A stretch of 22,064 bases of DNA from Mortierella sp. BCC40632 (GCA_011634665.1 WAEK01000044.1:22501-44564), one strand, 5' to 3'. Counted from the stretch's first letter, positions 1 to 9,394 are shown. Translations and numbers: made by a program. Notes: generated from the letters alone by a model not told the origin.

Positions 1-1
1 A

Positions 2-472
2 ATCAAGAGGTTCAAAATCAGTCCTTTACAAGAAAAGAATGACTCATTAGCTCAAACAGACCAAGGCCTCGCTAGAAAGCTTGCTTCGATCAGTTTGCTC
101 CAATATCCCTTTGCCGAGTCCATTGATTTCCTTGGAGAGCAGATACAAAAAAAGAGTGAATCAGTTTTTGCAACTGCTATCCGCAGTGGAAGTCCATCGA
201 ACACAAGTCACGCTCAAGAAATGAACGGATACCATGTTCAAGATCCTCCCAAGATGATTTGGTGCATTCACAATACTCGAATGGAGCATCTATCATACAC
301 ACAAGTTTGCTCTCACGTCAGCCAAGGAGAAAAATCCAGAGCCGACTATGAAAGAGAAGACTTGGAACGATTGCCTTTAACATTCGAGATGAGTAGACCT
401 CATTTCGCCTGCTGCCAGCAAGATACGTCCCAAAAGCCAGAATTTGATCCGTGCTTGAAATGCTTCCCATAG
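2..472 (+). CDS. Unrecognised open reading frame, 5' partial at window edge
   Basis: The frame is open from the first complete codon at base 2 to a TAG at 470-472, about 156 residues, and has no ATG near its left end, so it is probably the 3' end or last exon of a gene that starts outside the window. The product is of mixed composition and not low-complexity. It is fairly rich in Ser, Gln and Cys and ends in a Cys-containing tail (ACCQQDTSQ, then DPCLKCFP). I see no domain, signal peptide or membrane segment. It lies outside the large TIR element, so it may be host sequence or the edge of another repeat. An open frame of this length could also be chance. Confidence 0.33.
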   Translation: MKRFKISPLQEKNDSLAQTDQGLARKLASISLLQYPFAESIDFLGEQIQKKSESVFATAIRSGSPSNTSHAQEMNGYHVQDPPKMIWCIHNTRMEHLSYTQVCSHVSQGEKSRADYEREDLERLPLTFEMSRPHFACCQQDTSQKPEFDPCLKCFP

Positions 473-829
473 GAGCCGCTGCTTCAAAGTCGCAGTGCAT
501 ACCCCATGGTACCGCTCTATCACGGCTGGAGAAAACACTAGAAGATATCAGCTTTGGTTTCCCAATTCTGAAGTTCCGTTTTTTCTCACAAGGCCACGAG
601 TCTAAAAATCAGTATAAAAATGAGATATGAAGTCAAAAATTTTAAATAAGCTTTTTTCTATTTTATAGGCTACTGATATTACTGATCAAATCGTACAATC
701 AGTTTGATCAGGATCAGTAACTTAGTTCCCCCGCGCATTTCTAACCCTAATCTATGCCGTGTGACACGACTTGGACAAAAATGTTGGCCAGGGCCAAATC
801 TCACCTTTGCCCACCTCTACCATGACCTC
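473..829. other. Non-coding stretch with a small foldback
   Basis: No convincing gene is visible here. The only structure is an imperfect inverted repeat at 671-720, where TACTGAT and ACTGATCAAA on the left pair with TTTGATCAGGATCAGTA on the right around a spacer of about 12 nt. It could be a tiny MITE-like foldback or a chance hairpin. Confidence 0.4.
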
Positions 830-1340
830 CCCCCCATGATCATCGCCATCCCATCATCCCCATCTCACCCATCATCTTCATCACTCATCTTTGCCATCTC
901 ATCATCTCCATCATCATCTCACCATCTGGCCATCATCATCATCATCATCTCGCCCATCTCCCATCATCGCCCCATCTCCGCCATCATCATCATCATCGCC
1001 CCATTTTCGCCATCTCGCCATCATCATCATCTCATCTTTCGCCCATCTCGGTTAAATCGCCCATCTTTATCCAAATCGCTCCTCTCACCATCTGGTCATC
1101 GCCCATCATTGGTTAAATCGCCTCATCTCGCCCATTTTTGGTTAAATCGCCCATCTGATTAAATCATTCATCTTTCGCCATCATCTGGTTAATCGCCCAT
1201 CATTGGTTAAATCATCATCTCTTCATCTTCACCATTTGTTTCGCCATCATCTGGTTAAAATTTTCATCTCCCATCTTTGGTTAAATCGCCCATCTGGTTA
1301 AAATCGCCTCATCTCGCCATCCTGGGGTTAATCGCCCATC
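830..1340. repeat. C/T-rich CATC microsatellite and GGTTAAATCGCCCATC minisatellite
   Basis: The first part is dominated by CATCATC/CCATCTC triplet runs. From about 1050 a degenerate motif of about 16-20 bp, GGTTAAATCGCCCATC, recurs roughly ten times. Open frames in it are purely repeat-driven (Ser, Pro, His, Ile) and I do not call them genes. Confidence 0.85.
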
Positions 1341-1745
1341 TCGCCATCATCGGCCCATCATCCCATCGGCTCCGCTCCCGCGCCTTTGCCTTTGCCGCGG
1401 CGCATCGCCCGGCAGCGGCTCCGCCTCGCTAATGCCTGCCTTTTTTGCAAAATCGCCCCCGGCGGCGGCTCCTCGCGCAAATGCCTGCCTTTGCCAAATC
1501 GCCCCCCGGGCGGCGGCTCCGCTCGCCGTGCCTGCCTGCTTGCCGCCATCGCCCGGCGGCGGCTCCCCCTCGCCATTGCCTGCCTGCCGCCATCGCCCGG
1601 CGGCTCTCCGCCTCGCCATGCCCTGCCTGCAAATCGCCCGGCGGCTCCGCCTCTGGAATCCCCCATCGGCTCCATCTCGTCATCCCCCCCCCCCCGCCAT
1701 CGCCTGCCGCGCCATCGCCCGCTCGGCGGCTCCGCTTGCCATGCC
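1341..1745. repeat. GC-rich tandem repeat (CGCCCGGCGGCGGCTCC motif)
   Basis: The motif CGCCCGGCGGCGGCTCC, joined by TGCCTGCC spacers, recurs about every 50-60 bp. The local GC content is much higher than on either side. Frames are open on both strands only because the repeat lacks stop triplets, and the translations are low-complexity Ala/Arg/Gly/Pro. Confidence 0.8.
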
Positions 1746-2820
1746 CATCATCCTCTCCATCTCGCCATCACCCGTCATCGCCCAGCTCGTCATCACCCAG
1801 CAGCTCCACCTCATCATCCACCTCACCATCACCCATCAACTCCACCTCGCCATCACCCATCACACCTTCTGGAGTCATGGTAGATGGGTAATGATCAGAT
1901 GGTGCGATGGGCGATGGCAAGGTGGAGTTGATGGCTGATGGCGAGGTGGAGCTGATGGCTGATGGTAAGATGGAGCTGCTGGGTAATGGCAAGGTGGAGG
2001 TTGATGGGTAATGGCAAGGTGGAGTTGCTGGGTAATGGCAAGGTGGAGTTGCTAGGTGATGGCGAGGTGGAGTTGATGGGTGATGGCGAGGTGGAGCTGA
2101 TGGGCAAGGTAAATGGGGGTGGGATGGCGGGGGAGTTGATGGGTGATGGTGAGATGGGTGATGGCGAGGTGCGGTGGATGATGGCAAGGGGGGGGTGATG
2201 GCGGGGTGGTGTTGATGGGTGATGGTGAGATGGGTGATGGCGAGGTGGGTCACTGGTAGGCTTTCTTATTGAACGAAAAGCTGGCCATCCTGTTCAATAT
2301 TTTATTCAATGGGCAGAAATTTTTGCGTTCAAGTAGCGTTCAAAACGAAATTCTGGATGGGTGGTGATGAGGTGGAGCTCTAGCCGAATGGGTGATGACG
2401 AGATGGGTAATGACAAGATGGAGCTACTAGGTGGTGGTGAGATGGAGCTGCTGCTGGGTAATGGTGAGGTGGAGCTGATGACTGATGGCGAGATGGGTGA
2501 TGGCGAGGTAGGTGTAGGCTTGCTCGTTGAACGCAAAGTTGGCTATTCAATTCAATATTTATTCAATGGGCAGATTTTTTTTTGCGTTCAAGTAGCGTTC
2601 AAAACGAAATTCTGGATGGGTGATGATGACGAGGTGGAGCTCTAGCTGAATGGGTGATGACGAGACGAAGAGATGGGTAATGACGAGATGGAGCTACTGG
2701 GTGGTGGTGAGATGGAGCTGCTGGGTAATGGTGAGGTGGAGTTGATGGGTAATGGCGAGGTGTGAACGGGGTGAGCTGATGGGTGATGATGGCAAGGTAG
2801 GTGATGATGAGGTGGTGCCA
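1746..2820. repeat. Degenerate GATGGCGAGGTGGAG minisatellite, orientation inverted near 1875
   Basis: Up to about 1865 the array reads CTCCACCTCGCCATCACCC. From about 1890 it reads as the reverse complement, GGGTGATGGCGAGGTGGAG, and continues to about 2820. The two arms can pair, giving a large imperfect palindrome centred near 1875. Unit length is roughly 18-24 bp with many variants. Interrupting segments are listed separately. Confidence 0.8.
2257..2735. repeat. Two copies of a ~255 bp higher-order unit carrying a GCGTTCAA foldback
   Basis: A non-minisatellite segment starting GTAGGCTT occurs at 2257 and again at 2513, each time followed by the same G/A-rich repeat block, so the period is about 255 bp. 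Within the second copy, TTGAACGCAAA (about 2525) pairs with TTTGCGTTCAA (about 2581) around a loop of roughly 45 nt, with another GCGTTCAA just after it. The first copy is similar but mutated. It looks like a small foldback insertion later amplified with its host repeat. Confidence 0.7.
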
Positions 2821-2845
2821 AATGTTAGGGTAAGTGGGCTTATTT

Positions 2846-3020
2846 CGCCTGCAAAACGAGCCTTAGCCAGCGAAATAAGCCTTAGCAGGTCAAATAAGCC
2901 TTAGCAGGTCAAATAAGCCTTAGCAGGTCAAATAAGCCTTAGCCAGCGAAATAAGCCTTAGCTGGTCAAGTAAGCCTTAGCCGATCAAGTAAGCCTTAGC
3001 CGGCGAAATAAGCCTTAGCG
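2846..3020. repeat. 19-bp tandem array (AAATAAGCCTTAGCAGGTC)
   Basis: About nine near-identical 19-bp units share the core AATAAGCCTTAGC, with the joining bases varying between CAGGTCA and CAGCGA types. An inverted copy of the same unit (GGGCTTATTTCGCC) lies just upstream at 2836-2850. There are no unique spacers, so it is a minisatellite and not CRISPR. Confidence 0.85.
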
Positions 3021-3242
3021 GCAGCGATTCAAGCCTTGTCTGTACGCCTGCCTTCGGAATCGACCACATCAGAGGTGACCATGATAAACCAAGTCAAAAA
3101 AAAAAAAAAAAAAAACTCTCAGGCCTTGCTGATCCATGTCTTTTTCTCTTTGAGCCAAAAAGGATGATCCCAACCTCCACCACACACATACACACTCCCC
3201 TCACCCAAAAAAAAAAAAAAAAAAAAAAAGGAAAAAGCTATT
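3021..3242. other. Flank with two long A runs before the left TIR
   Basis: This stretch holds poly-A tracts of about 20 nt (3096-3115) and about 23 nt (3207-3229) and a short CA-rich stretch. The tracts could be remnants of retroposon tails. No gene is seen. Confidence 0.5.
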
Positions 3243-3545
3243 CTCACATTATATGTGAGCGGCTTATTCTCAGTCATATGTGAGAATAGCTCTCAAACTC
3301 TTTTTTTTCTTAATCTCACATATGTGTGAGACGCTTATTCTCACACATATCTCCTGAAAAAGGCCTCCAGCTTACTCTCACACATATCTCAACGTTCTGC
3401 TCTCACATTTATCTACAGTCCCAGCTTTTCTTTCTTCCTTTTTTTACAGGCCCCGTTAGGGGTTTTATTCATTTGTGCGCACCCGTCCCATGTTTTCCAG
3501 ACGTGGCTATCTAGTCCTCAATCCACCAAAGGGAAGGAAAAAGGT
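3243..3545. repeat. Left terminal inverted repeat
   Basis: This matches the reverse complement of 19047-19350 almost base for base over about 300 bp, with a few indels in A/T runs. The outer 200 bp carry at least six copies of a CTCACA(C/T)ATAT-type half site, several of them full palindromes (CTCACATATGTGTGAG). The inner 100 bp is the reverse complement of a LINE 3' end, including TTTTATTC followed on the opposite strand by a CCCCTAACGGGG hairpin. The similarity fades near GGTAAGTAGG. Confidence 0.92.
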
Positions 3546-4637
3546 AAGTAGGTTGGAGCTCAAGTCTCCTGCGCAGAACAACGACCCCTATCCTGACAAG
3601 TGGTGGGACACAGTGTTCAATCGCACACACCGCCTCCTTAGGTCACCAAAAAGAGAGGTCTTTCAACAGATAAAGCCAGAACTACGTGGAGCGAAGACGT
3701 CAATAAGAAGTGCAAGCGCTGTCTCATCGACTACCCCGGGCAGGAGCCCCGCATAGAGGATCCACGACACTCCTTCGCCAACTGCGGAGCAGTGTGGGCC
3801 CCTAGAAGGCCGCCCGCTCTTGGATCGCCACTCTCATCCTGGGCATGATCGTCAACAGTCTGCCTGACAACTGCATGCTGGGATGGCCAGAAGCTAAAAG
3901 CCTGCCCCTCATCGCAGTACACACACTCAGTGGTCCTGTACGGCATTTGGAAGACTTTTGTCGCCATCCACAAGCTACTTCCGGGCCAACCCCAAGAGAC
4001 GGCTCAGCGGATGATCTCCTCTGGCTCACAGTCAATAGCCTCAAGCTCCGTGCACACACAGCACTCCAACAAGCCAAACTCAAGGATAACAAACAACAAT
4101 CAATGAATCCAAAAGCAGCAGCAACACCAGACGCCAATTACAAGCGGATGCACGAGACTTGGAACCACCCTCCGTACATTGTGGTGTCCAAGTAGGAAGT
4201 GACATTTGGTCGGATGTGGCCCACCCCTGTCTATGGTCCTTTCTTAGACATGCCAGGGGAATATACTCCTCCAGCTCCCGCGCAAGACCGAAGCCGCCCG
4301 ACATCAGGCGTGCTGAAGTTGCTGAGGTCGACCTGCTTGATTAGGAGCCGCTCTCGCAGCTCCTGGACCCCTCGTACCCTTTGTCCTAGTTATAGATCCT
4401 GCCCTTGACTTGCCCCCTCTGCGGGTGCTCTTTGTACTCTGGTCTTTTCCCTCTTCTCTGCATTTGTATTTTTTTAGTAGCTATATCGTTTCTGAGTCGC
4501 CCTCTTTTTTTTTTCTTTCTTCTCTCTATTCTGTGGTTAGTCTTGAGAACTAGTTGGCTACGTCTGCAGATCGTGGGACGGGCGCGCGCTGACAAATAAA
4601 AAGCCCCAACAGGGCCTAAAAAAAAAAAAAAAAAAAA
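3546..4637 (+). mobile_element. 5'-truncated non-LTR retrotransposon (LINE) 3' end with poly-A tail
   Basis: Broken reading frames encode the C-terminal part of a LINE ORF2. Around 3691-3800, in one frame, there is CKRC, then EDPRHSFANC and a following Trp. This CxxC...H...C pattern is typical of the zinc-binding domain after a LINE reverse transcriptase (zf-RVT). A WWDTVFNRTHRLLRS segment lies just before it in another frame, so a frameshift separates them near 3690, and a stop follows the finger at about 3846. A non-coding tail holds AATAAA, a GCCCCAACAGGGC hairpin and about 20 A. No reverse transcriptase or endonuclease domain is present. It is dead and truncated, and the family name is unknown. 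Confidence 0.6.
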
Positions 4638-4806
4638 GGTAAGAGAAAAAGTGGAAGGCGACCCAGAAACGAAATAGCTACAAAAAATACAATGCAGAGA
4701 AGAGGGGGGGGGGATAGAGTACAAAGGAACCCCACAGGGGGGGGCAGTCAAGGACAGGGTCTACAACTAGGGCAAAAGGTCCGAGAGATCCAACAGCTGC
4801 GAGATC
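4638..4806 (-). mobile_element. Second LINE 3'-tail fragment, tail-to-tail with the first
   Basis: Read on the minus strand, this segment repeats 4350-4510 with moderate divergence. Shared landmarks are GCCCTAGTTGTAGACCCTG, CTCTTCTCTGCAT and TAGCTAT..CGTTTCTG. It abuts the 20-A run of the plus-strand copy, so the two copies meet end to end around the shared A tract. A third copy of the segment lies at about 18945-19060. Confidence 0.75.
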
Positions 4807-5246
4807 TTATTCTCAGTCGTAACGAAAGATCATTCATTTTATACTGACTTCTTTTTGACTAGGGTAGCATGTGCATGTGACACGATATAGGAGACCACTT
4901 AAAAATGATAAAAGAGTTCAAAAAAAGAGGATTGCTTCTGTAAACTCGAGCCGGCTCAAACATTGGGATTGGCGCACAGATCCCTATTGCGGCATTGGAA
5001 GTCTACAACCGGGTTCCTGAAACTCATTTTTATTTACTAGCTGGGATGTATCTAGGATGAATCATCATCACCTATTTTTCATGTTAGAAAGTGTCACAAA
5101 CAGGGTCTTTACTTCCAATCATGTGCTTTAAACTCACCAGTTTCAGAAGACTTGACAAATATCCCCATTTCTGGCTCGGGGAGACAATGGATCTATTTGA
5201 CTCCAAGGTGAAGAACCTCGTACTATCAGGCATATTAGAATAGATA
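4807..5246. other. Stretch without a recognised gene
   Basis: No repeat or domain is recognised here. A minus-strand frame covers about 5084-5314 and overlaps the end of the next gene. It could be a downstream exon of that gene (a GTAATC donor-like site lies near 5300 on the minus strand), but I cannot support a matching acceptor. Confidence 0.3.
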
Positions 5247-6038
5247 TCATGAGGAGATGGCTTTGCAATGGCAGCAAAAGTGATCTGTAAGATTACCTGG
5301 TGTCGAGGTTTCAAAATAGTTATTGATCGCCCTCAACCTATCGTCAAGACTATCCAGTCTCTCTCTAACGTGTAGAGAGTCGCTTAGTCTCTTGGATTGA
5401 CGCTCTTCTGCCTGCACCAGCTGCTTTGTGACTCTTGAAAGCTCGTCTATGAGGACACGATGGCCAATGAAGTGCTCCCTGAGTTGTTGCTCAATCCTAT
5501 CGCTTCGCTGAGACAATTTGGTGGTAAATTTTTCGTAGTAGGTGGCCATTGTTTGGTTGAAATGCTCTGTCATGTCTGAATCCGCTACTTCGAGCGATGA
5601 TGATGGCTGACAAGCAATAAATGTTGAAGGATTGTTGGTCATTTCTTCAGCCGCCTTCTGTGCAAGCTCGCAGCTATCATAGTGTCGTTTAACTGATGAC
5701 CTCAAATTGATTGTTGTCATACATAGGCAGCGGTACTGCATCTCGGCGGTGGGGTCTCGTGTGATAATGATGTCCTTGTTTATTTTGTTGCAGCGGAATC
5801 GGAGGGGCACATCTTGGTGGTATCGCAAAAGGTGATCTTCATCCTGTGCAGAGAGAATCCGCGATCGCCGCTTCTTCAAGAGTCCTTGAGTACACTGGAA
5901 ATAAGTGCAACCAACCCCTCGTTGGTTTTTTTTTCTTTTCGCTTCTTCCGCTGTTGCCGAATCGTCCCTCACCGCCCTGCTCCTGGGCGACTTGGCTGCC
6001 AGAGAGTTCTCTGACTTAGTCGGAGTCTGCTTTGGCAT
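5247..6038 (-). CDS. Unknown protein with Cys/His finger-like motif and coiled coil
   Basis: The start is taken at the ATG at 6038 (MPKQTPTKSE). The open frame extends 56 codons further upstream, but that part is only translated GA-repeat. The product is about 263 residues. The N-terminus is basic and Ser/Lys-rich with a run EEAKRKKNQR that could be a nuclear localisation signal. Residues of roughly 70-140 hold CTYFQC, FRCNK and YRCLC...VKRHYDSC, a C-x-C...H-x3-C arrangement like a degenerate zinc finger. The C-terminal third is charged and heptad-like (SQRSDRIEQQLREHF, then QAEERQSKRLSDS), suggesting a coiled coil. It is one of the few intact frames in the element. A DNA-binding accessory protein is a guess, because I do not recognise the family. 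Confidence 0.5.
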   Translation of the reverse strand: MPKQTPTKSENSLAAKSPRSRAVRDDSATAEEAKRKKNQRGVGCTYFQCTQGLLKKRRSRILSAQDEDHLLRYHQDVPLRFRCNKINKDIIITRDPTAEMQYRCLCMTTINLRSSVKRHYDSCELAQKAAEEMTNNPSTFIACQPSSSLEVADSDMTEHFNQTMATYYEKFTTKLSQRSDRIEQQLREHFIGHRVLIDELSRVTKQLVQAEERQSKRLSDSLHVRERLDSLDDRLRAINNYFETSTPGNLTDHFCCHCKAISS

Positions 6039-6055
6039 AAGAGGTGAGGCAGAGA

Positions 6056-6063
6056 AGCGAAAA

Positions 6064-6095
<32 letters not shown>

Positions 6096-6206
6096 GGAGA
6101 GAGAGGGGAGAGAGGAAGAATATGTGTGTATGTGAGTGGGAATGTGTGTGAGTGAGTGCGTAGAAGAGAAAGAAAGAGAGTAAGCGAGAAAGAGAGAGAC
6201 TACCAC
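6056..6206. repeat. GA-rich microsatellite upstream of the minus-strand gene
   Basis: AGAGAG runs at 6064-6120 give way to GTGTGAGTGAGTG and AGAAAGAGAG. On the minus strand this is a C/T-rich tract just 5' of the start codon at 6038, so it may serve as a leader or promoter polypyrimidine tract. Confidence 0.8.
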
Positions 6207-6289
6207 TTGAACTTACCTCCTTGTATAAATCTTGGTTCTCACGCTGGTCTCTCGTTCCACTCCTCTATGAACACCCCAGCCCCTTCTTT

Positions 6290-7998
6290 GAACATCCTGT
6301 TTCCTTGTCTCCTTCTCTGAACAACCATGTACTTCTCTGAACAACCATGTACTTCTCTGAACAACCATGTACTTCTCTAAACAACCATGTACTTTTTTCT
6401 GAGAAGCCACATACTTTTCTTAAATACCACATACTTCCCATTTTCCTTCTCTTTGCTGTACGCCCCTTCTCTGTTTTACCCATCTCTTTTATCTAAGCTG
6501 TACGCCCACTTCTTTTGTACATCTCGTTTCCTTCTCTGAAAAACTTTCTCCTTCTCTGAACAACCCTCCCCTTCTCTGAGCAACCATAGACTTCTCTGAA
6601 CAACCCTCCCCTTCTCTGAGCAACCATAGACTTCTCTGAACAACCCCCCCCCCTCTCTGAAAAAAACCACATGCTTCTCTGAGCAACTATACACTTCTCT
6701 GAGCAACCCTCCCCTTCTCTGAACAACCCTCCCTTCTCTGAACAACCCTCCCCTTCTCTGAACAACCCTCCCCTTCTCTGAGCAACCATAGACTTCTCTG
6801 AACAACCACACACTTCTCTGAACAACCACATGCTTCTCTGAGCAACCATAGACTTTCTCTGAGCAACCATATACTTCTCTGAGCAACCACATGCTTCTCT
6901 GAGCAACTATACACTTCTCTGAGCAACCCTCCCCTTCTCTGAACAACCCTCCCTTCTCTGAGCAACCATAGACTTCTCTGAGCAACCATATGCTTCTCTG
7001 AGCAACCCCCCCCTTCTCTGAACAACCCTCCCCTTCTCTGAGCAACCATAGACTTCTCTGAGCAACCATAAACTTCTCTGAAAAACCACATACTTCTCTG
7101 AGCAACTATACACTTCTCTGAGCAACCCCCCCTTCTCTGAACAACCCTCCCTTCTCTGAGCAACCATAGACTTCTCTGAACAACCCTCCCCCTTCTCTGA
7201 GCAACCATAGACTTCTCTGAAAAACCACACACTTCTCTGAACAACCACATACTTCTCTGAGCAACCATAGACTTCTCTGAGCAACCATATGCTTCTCTGA
7301 AAAAAACCACATACTTCTCTGAGCAACTATACACTTCTCTGAGCAACCCTCCCCTTCTCTGAACAACCCTCCCTTCTCTGAGCAACCATAGACTTCTCTG
7401 AACAACCCTCCCCTTCTCTGAGCAACCATAGACTTCTCTGAGCAACCATATACTTCTCTGAGCAACCCTCCCCTTCTCTGAACAACCCTCCCCTTCTCTG
7501 AGCAACCATAGACTTCTCTGAGCAACCATAAACTTCTCTGAAAAACCACATACTTCTCTGAGCAACTATACACTTCTCTGAGCAACCCCCTCCCTTCTCT
7601 GAGCAACCCTCCCCCTTCTCTGAACAACCCCCCCCTTCTCTGAACAACCCTCCCCTTCTCTGAGCAACCATAGACTTCTCTGAACAACCACACACTTCTC
7701 TGAACAACCACATACTTCTCTGAGCAACCATAGACTTCTCTGAGCAACCATATACTTCTGAAAAACCACATACTTCTCTGAGCAACTATACACTTCTCTG
7801 AGCAACCCTCCCCTTCTCTGAACAACCCTCCCCTTCTCTGAGCAACCATAGACTTCTCTGAACAACCCCCCCTTCTCTGAGCAACCATAGACTTCTCTGA
7901 GCAACCATATACTTCTCTGAGCAACCCTCCCCTTCTCTGAACAACCCTCCCCTTCTCTGAGCAACCATAGACTTCTCTGAGCAACCATAAACTTCTCT
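6290..7998. repeat. 20-bp minisatellite with 200-240 bp higher-order periodicity
   Basis: About 85 units of a 20-bp repeat, consensus CTTCTCTGAGCAACCATAGA, come in several variant types (CAACCCTCCC, CAACTATACA, AAACCACATA). The rare CAACTATACA variant recurs near 6681, 6901, 7100, 7321, 7560 and 7780, intervals of about 220, 199, 221, 239 and 220 bp, so blocks of 10-12 units were amplified together. The minus strand is open for hundreds of codons in all three frames because the units lack stop triplets in that direction. These frames are not annotated as genes. Confidence 0.95.
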
Positions 7999-8879
7999 GG
8001 TACTTCACTGGCATAGTCTTTGAGACAAAGCAAAGTTTTGTGGTGGACGGTAGTTTAGAGTGACCCATGTTCACCTTGGGTTTGTTGAGAATCGGGGCCT
8101 CGCAAATCATGAACAGAAACGAGAGTGGCAAACGAGCAAGGTGTAGGAGCAGAGATCAAACTTTTTTTAGCGGACGCGTCTAATCTGACTCTAGCACTAA
8201 GTGAGAGCAGTTTTTCAACGGGCTTTCTCGTACCAACCCGGGAACCGCATGTGTTGGGCAAGAGTCAGGTGAAGCACCACAACCATGCAGCTTAGCATCT
8301 AACAAATACTAAAAAAAATATCTGAGTTTCGCGTCACCTGATAGAAAATCCCCCTTTTCCTTTTCTGGTTTGCTCTGCTGTTACCTGCCCTTCTTTGCTA
8401 CCTGTTCTGCTGTCTGCTACAACATGCCCTTCTTTTTATTCGGCCGTAGGTGTCCTGCGTGTAATGTGCTACGTGCGTGCTACGAGAAGGCATACGATCG
8501 GAGTGCTATGAGAAGGCGCTATGAGAAGGCGCTATGAGAAGGCATAAGATCGGAGTGCTGTGAGAAGGTATAAGATCGGAGCACCGGTCATTGGCCATTA
8601 ACCGGAATAAGAAACTTTCTTCTATTCTTTTCCATCCTGAAGGGTACTTTAGCAAACCTTGCAATTGCAATGTGAATAGTGGTGGTGGTGGTGGTGACTG
8701 AACATTTGTAATAGCGGCTGCAATCGTAATCATTTTCTCACTCCATGTGGGGGGTAGACCTTTTTAATCTTTATACATCCCAAAAAGGTATCGCAGACCC
8801 GAGAGGGGCTCCTTTCACCGAGTAGTCGGGTTCTCTCAGACATCTCTAATCGATTACTCAGAACCAACTTTAGGATCCC
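7999..8879. other. Mostly unique stretch with a small direct-repeat patch
   Basis: No convincing gene is seen. At about 8490-8585 a short cluster repeats GCTATGAGAAGGC three to four times and (C/T)ATA(A/C)GATCGGAG three times. A CCACCACCACCACC-type run on the minus strand lies near 8680. The rest is ordinary unique sequence. Confidence 0.5.
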
Positions 8880-9356
8880 ATGCCCTCGCTTCGCACTGTT
8901 TCTCTATGCGTCGGCATGCTTTCTCGACCATGTACAGTAGTAGGACATGACAGGTACAGTGTCTTTCATGGAATTGATATCAATGACCCTCAGGCAAGAA
9001 AGCAGGCAGTAGAGGCGTTTGCTCGGGCACTGGTGTGGTGGTACGACTCTAGCAGGGCGAACGATCAAGGCCGATTCAAAGCCATTAGCGACTGCCACTC
9101 GGACCAGGACGACCAGCGACACTCACTAAGCCGAAACATGAAGAACCTGAGATGGAACTTCAAGAGTGCCATGAATAAAAGAGGAGCTAGCAATCAAGGT
9201 ACTGGGGTGAAGGCGATTCAAGAAAAGTACCTAATCCAATTGGTGAAACACAGACTCAAAAGGGCACATGTTGAGACACCTGGTCACCTCTTCCTATTGA
9301 CCTTTTTGGCAGCAGTCTTTTCTCCTCACTCCTTCCCATTGCAACAAGCAACTTGA
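8880..9356 (+). CDS. Unknown small protein, 158 residues
   Basis: An ATG-initiated frame of 158 codons ends in TGA. The middle is charged and of normal composition (HGIDINDPQARKQAVEAFAR, then NMKNLRWNFKSAMNKRG) with several basic stretches that look helical. The last 20 residues are hydrophobic (HLFLLTFLAAVF). An AATAAA at 9395 followed by a poly-A run suggests a real or retrocopied mRNA 3' end. An upstream exon is possible because TTACTCAG precedes it at about 8855-8862. I do not recognise a family, and a processed pseudogene or retroposon ORF is the main alternative. Confidence 0.38.
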   Translation: MPSLRTVSLCVGMLSRPCTVVGHDRYSVFHGIDINDPQARKQAVEAFARALVWWYDSSRANDQGRFKAISDCHSDQDDQRHSLSRNMKNLRWNFKSAMNKRGASNQGTGVKAIQEKYLIQLVKHRLKRAHVETPGHLFLLTFLAAVFSPHSFPLQQAT

Positions 9357-9394
9357 GACATTGGTGGCCCTAATGGGTCGATGCAAAGCTAATC

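Noticed and set aside
738..752. Telomere-like CTAACCCTAA
   Set aside because: It is a single occurrence with no tandem extension, so it is not a telomeric or interstitial telomere array.
704..2253. Several open frames on both strands rich in Ser/Pro/His or Ala/Arg/Gly
   Set aside because: They are direct translations of microsatellite and GC-rich minisatellite DNA, open in overlapping frames on both strands, with no domain or unique sequence.
2846..3020. Regular short repeats resembling a CRISPR array
   Set aside because: The 19-bp units are contiguous with no unique spacers, and the setting is eukaryotic. The same reasoning applies to the 20-bp array at 6290-7998.
6213..8131. Long minus-strand frames (up to 341 codons) with a CSEK / AQRS / LREV repeat
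   Set aside because: The 20-bp unit lacks stop triplets on that strand in all three frames, so the openness is explained by the repeat. The three frames encode rotations of the same peptides.
8200..8280. Possible tRNA-like B-box near CAACCCGGGAACCG
   Set aside because: I could not build a cloverleaf or find a matching A-box and acceptor stem, so no tRNA or SINE head is called.
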